Source of the DNA: Galaxea fascicularis
Taxonomy: Eukaryota > Cnidaria > Anthozoa > Scleractinia > Euphylliidae
Assembly (NCBI GenBank): GCA_948470475.1
Contig: OX419344.1
Location: 22,255,725 to 22,319,724 of the forward strand
DNA: 64,000 nucleotides
Direction: 5' to 3'
Shown here: positions 61,101 to 64,000 of the stretch, in pieces
How positions within the stretch are numbered: position 1 is the first letter of the stretch
How the letters are laid out: each line of letters starts with the position of its first letter
Translations under genes and position numbers: made by a program
The notes under the pieces: generated by a model
The model's database searches: none
What the model saw: only the letters and a program-made list of their open reading frames with translations
Told to the model about the DNA's origin: nothing

Positions 61101-63939
61101 GATATAGCAGTTTCACCATGGTGCGTGCTAAAATATTGATCGAACATAACCGCAACCAGTTGCAAAACGGTTGAGACACTCCCAATCAAAAGCAGCTTTG
61201 CTTTCTTAAAATTGCTGCTGGTAAGAGATCTGTGAGATATAACACACAGTCCGTCCTTCTCCCCCCTTCAAAGTTGTTCGTCCAAGTTTTGAGTGTGTTA
61301 TTGCACTGTTGCTAGCAACTTTGTTAAGATGAAAGGGGGGGGGGGGAAGCGGACGATCATGGAAACATTAATGAAAGGCCAAATGACAGACACTTAGCTC
61401 TTGGTGTTACCGATGTCTTCATTTGTTAGTTAATTAGCTACACAATGGGCGTAATCTCTTTGCATCCAGCCTTTTGTTTTAATGGAGTGGTCTTTTGGTT
61501 AAAGATATCTTAGTAGACCTGGGGGGTGTTATTTTGGTGTCCCAATCCCCCACCGACGCAGCACCACAGTTTGTTGATAAGCCAACCCCATTGTTCATTT
61601 ATAGTTTAAGTGTTTTCTGTGTTTTGGGTTTGGTGCACTGAAATGCATAATTAATGTTATTCTCTTTTACTATCTCTTCCTGGTTTCAGGTGTCCACAAC
61701 TTTAAATGATCTTGACTCGTTCTTGAAGCGCATTGAACCTGGTATAGAGGCAATTACCGGTGAAGAACAAGACATCGCTTCCTTTATGAGACTTATGAGA
61801 GTTTTCAATGAGGTAGCGTATTGTTGTATTATAAGGTTGAGCCTCTTGTCCAGCATGATTAGTATATAGAGGTTATATGTTTGAATGTCATTCATTGAAA
61901 GTGATAGGGTGACCTCTGTTCAGTGAGATGGTGTTTTTTATCTTTAGATATATTTGCTCTATTAGGGTTCCTAGAAACTGAACCATATTTTGCTCATACA
62001 TACATTGTTTATTTAAACACGGTAAAAATCTTCAGTTTTACATGATATAATAGAAAGTTTAAGAGACTATATCAACCGCCGACCGGTTGGCTCAGTGGTA
62101 GAGCACCGGACTGCTGTGCGGGAGGTTCAAGTGGGGGGTTCAAGCCCAGGCCGGACCAACACTCAGGGTCTTTAAATAACTGAGGAGAAAATGCTACCTT
62201 TGTAATGGCATCTGCATCGTCTCACAGTACCGGTGTGAAGAACCCACACACTGATCGGAAAGAGTAGGGGACGTAGTCCCCGGTGTGCTGGTCTATAACC
62301 TATTCTGTTCTGGGGGCACCTGTGTTGATCCTACTATCCTACTATTCATTCAAACAAGATTGTAAACTGCGTGGCTGCAATTTGCGCCTAAAAAGCAGTC
62401 TGGCAAAGGCCCCCAAAAAGCGCTTTGAGCCCTTTGGATAAAAGCGCTATATAAATCCTCATCATTCATTATAACACTGTTTTACAATATTGACGATTGT
62501 TGTAAAGTCGGCCAATTTCCCTTTTGAAACATCCAAGAGACTCTAATTTCTGTAAATTCACGGGTAGGCTATTCCATAATAACGCACCCCTGTAGCCAAG
62601 GGCATGCTTACAATAGTTTGTACATGGCTTGTGCAAGGGAGTTTGATCTCCGAATACGTTAGCTGTGTCCTGTGGATGCTAAATAAATTCTGCAGGTACA
62701 ATGGGGAAAGTTCTGCAATTATTTTAAACATGTTCTATTTTTGGATGGTGGCTGTTTTTTGCTTTAGACTAACCGGAAAGACGTGTTTTAAGATTCCTTA
62801 AACATTTAGTTTACTAGTTGAAAATGGTTTACTTTTTTTGTCTGTGGATTCCTATGAATTTCGTCAAAGGTCTAACGTATCTCATGTTATTGTTGTAGGT
62901 TAGTACACAGCAAGCTGAGATGGACAGTAAGTTTGTAGCCATGAAAAGAACTATAGCTTTACTGGAGAAATATGACCAAAAGCTACCAGAGATGACGCAA
63001 AAGTTCTACACCGCTGCACCGCAAAGGTACCTCGTTACTTTCCTCGTGTATCTCACCATACTGGCTGTTGTTCAACAGTTGTTACATTGATGGCTTCTTT
63101 GGTAACAGTTTATCTTTGTGTTTGTTTCGACAGGTGGAACAATTTGAAAATGAAAGTGAACCAGGCTAAACAACGCCTTGGACCAAGAATTCAAGCGGAA
63201 GCTTCGAGTGTTACTGAGGTAACATCTCTGCAAGCTGTTAAAGTTAATTAGAGAAGGGGGGTGTTGACCGTTACAACAAATGTTACATTCATATGAAGGT
63301 GATAGATGAGGTCTGCCATCAGCGACACTTCAAGCTGCCTATGGCAGCCACAGTCCCTCACTAATCATCTTGATGGTCACACCTTTCCTTGTTACAATCA
63401 AATAGGTTTACACAGGACCGTCACATGGTCATCAAAGCCATTCCCTGGCTGGCATTCTAACCCTAAATCTGCAAGTGCACTGTAAACTTCAACTTTAACT
63501 TTCAACTTTACTGTATTATTGCACTGTTTACACTTTTTACTAAGGAATATAGGTGAACTTTAGGTGAGCTAATTCAGCTACTTTCACTAAAACTGTTAAT
63601 TAAGCAATCTTTTTTTTTTTGTGTATTTCTATTTCAGGAGCTCAAAGCATTTGGTGATCGTTGCGAATCTCTGGCCCGTGAGTTTGCCGACTCGGAGGCT
63701 TTCAACCGAAAGTGTGCTATTTACACTGCTTTTACAATCATGGACACGTTTGCTAGACGACTGGAAAGTATGGAGAGTGAAGCTCAGGTGAGATATAAAA
63801 GGAAGCGACAAGAATTGTACCACAGAGATGTGGCACGAGTTTAATTCAATGTTCTAAATACAAATCTTGTTCAACAGGACCTAATTGAGCTACAAGAACT
63901 GTTCGAGAAAGCTGTTGTCAACTTCTCAGTCCTTCCTCG
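41834..63939 (+). CDS. Axonemal dynein heavy chain, tail region (27 exons; 3' end beyond window)
   Basis: Dynein heavy chains are ATP-driven motors of cilia and flagella. This window carries only the N-terminal tail (DHC_N1 and the start of the following linker), about 1,383 codons of an expected 4,400-4,600; the AAA+ motor lies outside. Exons: 41834-41937, 42673-43159, 43850-43924, 44569-44712, 46282-46430, 46626-46737, 47926-48047, 48785-49145, 49934-50002, 50413-50532, 51068-51235, 51599-51702, 52220-52298, 53696-53977, 55022-55260, 56847-56925, 57370-57513, 57902-58081, 58552-58644, 59236-59420, 60355-60520, 60911-61051, 61690-61812, 62899-63026, 63134-63218, 63638-63787, 63878-63939. Every junction is GT-AG and keeps frame. 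The pattern follows outer-arm beta chains (DNAH9/11/17 group) best, but the subtype is uncertain. Confidence 0.93.
42095..42275. mobile_element. CAGGGGTTTCA-ended MITE, 181 bp (copy 2)
   Basis: CAGGGGTTTCA at the left and TGAAACCCCTG at the right are exact inverted repeats. The same ends occur at 35085-35252. It lies in dynein intron 1. Confidence 0.7.
43160..43849 (+). other. Dynein intron 2
   Basis: A 690-bp noncoding stretch without recognised repeats. Confidence 0.6.
43850..49145 (+). CDS. Dynein heavy chain exons 3-8: DHC_N1 tail
   Basis: Exons 43850-43924, 44569-44712, 46282-46430, 46626-46737, 47926-48047 and 48785-49145. Recognisable blocks are GPLDEVEMWSERLEKI (the P..E.EFW..R position of axonemal tails), NDNLQFLSTLLPWFEKL, and YLVWVHSRYYHDNRNFTRLL, which corresponds to the I..IS.YYN...R...L block. 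Exon 8 (48785-49145) is the longest and least conserved and ends HAKFLEAVRSFQQMPN. Confidence 0.9.
45150..45323. mobile_element. Inverted-repeat element with about 70-bp arms
   Basis: The arms 45150-45221 and 45253-45323 are near-perfect complements (GGACAATGTTTTACAATC within one, GATTGTAAAACATTGTCC in the other) around a 31-bp loop. Noncoding. Confidence 0.75.
45337..45511. mobile_element. CAGGGTTCTTAGTAGTAG-ended MITE with TCAAG flanks
   Basis: The element 45342-45506 has CAGGGTTCTTAGTAG and CTACTGAGAACCCTG ends. TCAAG lies directly outside both ends (45337-45341 and 45507-45511). The interior repeats TAGCCGCCT. hAT elements share CAGGG ends but usually make 8-bp duplications, so superfamily is left open. 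Confidence 0.7.
45906..46125. mobile_element. MITE with GGCCCGG-type ends, CTG flanks (copy 2)
   Basis: Same family as 18792-19033 but in the opposite orientation, with more terminal mismatches (ACCGGGTTGTTTGAAAGCC at the left). CTG stands outside both ends, as in copy 1. Confidence 0.7.
46738..47925 (+). other. Dynein intron 6
   Basis: Noncoding, 1.2 kb. A short alternating GCGTTAACGC palindrome cluster lies at about 47757-47800. No gene recognised. Confidence 0.6.
48048..48784 (+). other. Dynein intron 7
   Basis: A 737-bp A/T-rich intron; nothing recognised. Confidence 0.6.
49146..49933 (+). other. Dynein intron 8, with a relative of the foldback element
   Basis: About 49597-49830 begins TTAAAGTGCCTATGAAG and contains GATGTCACAAATGG, resembling the terminal part of the foldback element at 7105-7541. 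No matching second end is visible, so it is a fragment or a diverged single-arm copy. Confidence 0.45.
49934..53977 (+). CDS. Dynein heavy chain exons 9-14: middle of DHC_N1
   Basis: Exons 49934-50002, 50413-50532, 51068-51235, 51599-51702, 52220-52298 and 53696-53977. Blocks include FEREFFAFRSVIRDLEHNLA, AKLRLLEVFEGISGRELVQ, PPVTNKLLWLRGFKIHIQEP (matching the PP.AG.L.W.R.L..RI..P block that is diagnostic of dynein tails) and LHVNFDPELMLLLREVHYL (matching the VNFD..L...LRE..YL block). Confidence 0.94.
51236..52219 (+). other. Dynein introns 11 and 12
   Basis: Noncoding apart from exon 51599-51702. About 51780-51912 is a fragment of the GTAGCCGGC-type repeat also seen at 19604-19720. Confidence 0.5.
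52679..53418. mobile_element. Tandem 303-bp tRNA-like retroposon with 15-bp target-site duplication
   Basis: 2.35 head-to-tail copies of a 303-bp unit start at 52693, 52996 and 53299, and the first two differ at about 7 positions. The array is bounded by the same 15-mer TGTTTCTTTAATTAG at 52679-52693 and 53404-53418. Each unit carries a minus-strand tRNA-like segment (52830-52895 and 53133-53198) with TTAGTCGGCAGAGC in the D-arm position and an intact T-arm GTGGGTTCGATTCCCAC in the second copy. The anticodon arm does not fold well, so it is not a working tRNA. Short open frames across each unit (73 codons) repeat with it and are not genes. It lies in dynein intron 13. Confidence 0.85.
54259..54297. 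repeat. 17-bp-arm hairpin, part of a dispersed repeat
   Basis: TTGAGCTTTAGCTCTTC and its near-perfect complement GAAGAGCTAACGCTCAA flank TGAT. The following text, GCACCACAGTTTC, recurs with AGAAAC nearby at about 60826 and with variation at about 61560, so three fragments of the same repeat exist in this gene. Confidence 0.65.
54395..54542. mobile_element. Inverted-repeat MITE in dynein intron 14
   Basis: CTAACCGAGTTCGAGGTCC at the left pairs with GGACCGAGAAAACGAGGTTAG at the right, and CTGTAAGTTACGGATC pairs with GATCTGTAACTTACAG. The interior is about 70 bp. Confidence 0.65.
55022..59420 (+). CDS. Dynein heavy chain exons 15-20
   Basis: Exons 55022-55260, 56847-56925, 57370-57513, 57902-58081, 58552-58644 and 59236-59420. 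Markers are GQGLHVYTWKTLES (the L..L.W.S position), EAHKHTVTIGGHRIHALLQ, SPAWQSYIKYVSGVVLEGL (matching the .W..YV..ID..V..GF block), ILTIRLELTGSQVLFNPSLD (matching the L..P...F.PSL block) and a serine/arginine-rich end (SSEKSKREKERDPR). For 57370-57513 the correct frame is the one from the acceptor, not the longer open frame that overlaps it. Confidence 0.92.
55261..56846 (+). other. Dynein intron 15
   Basis: A 1.6-kb intron containing a 106-bp-repeat monomer (about 55490-55540), a Harbinger-like element (55692-56404) and unassigned sequence (56405-56846) with repeated GTGGCTACA words at about 56506, 56577 and 56694. Confidence 0.6.
55692..56404. mobile_element. PIF/Harbinger-like element with TTA target-site duplication, 707 bp
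   Basis: The ends are GGCCCAGGTCAAACGCCG at the left and, in complement, GGCGCAGGTCAAACACCG at the right, flanked by TTA on both sides (55692-55694 and 56402-56404). GGC/GGG ends with a TWA 3-bp duplication are typical of PIF/Harbinger. Internal repeats of AGTTCGGC and a CGAAA run (about 55800-55826) are present. No transposase is visible. Confidence 0.75.
57198..57254. repeat. GAT/GAC microsatellite
   Basis: Imperfect GATGAT units, with GAC and GGT interruptions, in dynein intron 16. Confidence 0.9.
58645..59235 (+). other. Dynein intron 19
   Basis: A 591-bp noncoding intron with an A-rich tract (about 59022-59068). Nothing else recognised. Confidence 0.6.
59535..59830 (-). mobile_element. 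tRNA-derived SINE remnant
   Basis: Read on the minus strand, 59545-59620 resembles a tRNA (GAGCACTCGCCTCCC, then CGGATTCAATTCCCG). The body that follows shares CACTGATC..AAAGAG-type words with the SINE at 62079. Degenerate, in dynein intron 20. Confidence 0.5.
60025..60240. repeat. Dispersed repeat (copy 2 of 2 in window)
   Basis: Matches 17245-17445 over about 200 bp with many substitutions, in the same orientation. It contains CCAATCACA, GCGCGCGAAACGCGCG and GTCGCGATTGG. Confidence 0.55.
60355..63939 (+). CDS. Dynein heavy chain exons 21-27: end of tail
   Basis: Exons 60355-60520, 60911-61051, 61690-61812, 62899-63026, 63134-63218, 63638-63787 and 63878-63939. They encode SLDDFDKEIEIYQTARDEI, WMRVNMRPIKQVLGTYASKW, an acidic hinge, MDSKFVAMKRTIALLEKYDQ and RWNNLKMKVNQAKQRLGP. 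These match DNAH9-type text (F..QI..Y..L..E., W...D.RP.K..L......W, P..IELL..Y, W.N.KK.A). The last exon ends in GTAAGT; the gene continues past the window edge. Confidence 0.94.
61052..61689 (+). other. Dynein intron 22
   Basis: Noncoding; includes a 13-base G run (about 61333-61346) and a fragment of the GCACCACAGTTT repeat at about 61560. Confidence 0.6.
62079..62470 (+). mobile_element. tRNA-derived SINE, near full length
   Basis: The 5' end is tRNA-like with an A-box (TTGGCTCAGTGGTAGAGC) and a B-box-like GGGTTCAAGCCC. A body of about 300 bp follows, and the 3' end is the conserved-looking AAAAGCGCTATATAAAT, followed by CATCATTCATT. These are the parts of a tRNA-SINE that borrows a LINE tail. 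A 10-bp direct duplication (GAGGTTCAAG/GGGGTTCAAG) distorts the T-arm, so internal promoter function is uncertain. Same strand as the dynein gene, in intron 23. Confidence 0.8.
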
Positions 63940-64000
63940 GTAAGTAGAGTCTCGAATTAGTTGCTCTCTTGCCTTTCAAATTAAGGTTTTGTACCGATTG

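Overview
The window is animal nuclear DNA, AT-rich and spliced with ordinary GT-AG introns. Four protein-coding loci sit in a dense background of short non-autonomous transposons. The gene set (a DYRK1A/minibrain kinase with very high identity to the vertebrate kinase domain, FAD synthase, an axonemal dynein heavy chain, and a RING/B-box/filamin/SPRY gene of the kind expanded in invertebrates) together with the repeat style suggests a cnidarian, probably a stony coral or anemone. That assignment is inference from recalled family patterns and was not searched.

Layout. 1-12220: no gene I can identify, apart from a small SAM-domain-like coding relic (about 7755-8042); it probably holds the distal promoter and 5' exon(s) of the next gene. 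12221-26335 (+): seven exons of DYRK1A, from the end of the N-terminal region through the whole kinase domain to the stop, followed by a long 3' UTR or intergenic stretch to about 29280. 29976-33929 (+): a TRIM-type gene (RING, two B-boxes, coiled coil, filamin-like Ig, a 46-residue FG-containing repeat, SPRY-like end) that is broken three times (in-frame TGA, one frameshift, one 34-bp deletion). 37145-39274 (-): complete two-exon FAD synthase (FLAD1). 41834-63939 (+): 27 exons of the tail of an axonemal dynein heavy chain, about 1,383 codons; the AAA+ motor lies beyond the window edge. FLAD1 and the dynein gene are divergent, 2.56 kb apart, with two transposons between them.

The genes do not form a functional pathway: DYRK1A is a signalling kinase, FLAD1 makes FAD, and the dynein moves cilia. 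I see no gene cluster or defence system. The most unusual content is in the repeats: a 15-bp-TSD-flanked tandem of a 303-bp tRNA-like unit inside a dynein intron, a 9-bp-TSD Mutator-like MITE, a TTA-flanked Harbinger-like element, a TA-flanked pogo-like element, a 425-bp near-perfect foldback with 6-bp TSD, a head-to-head pair of tRNA-Thr-like retroposons, a family of about 165-bp CAGGG-ended elements, and a 106-bp minisatellite with scattered single monomers.
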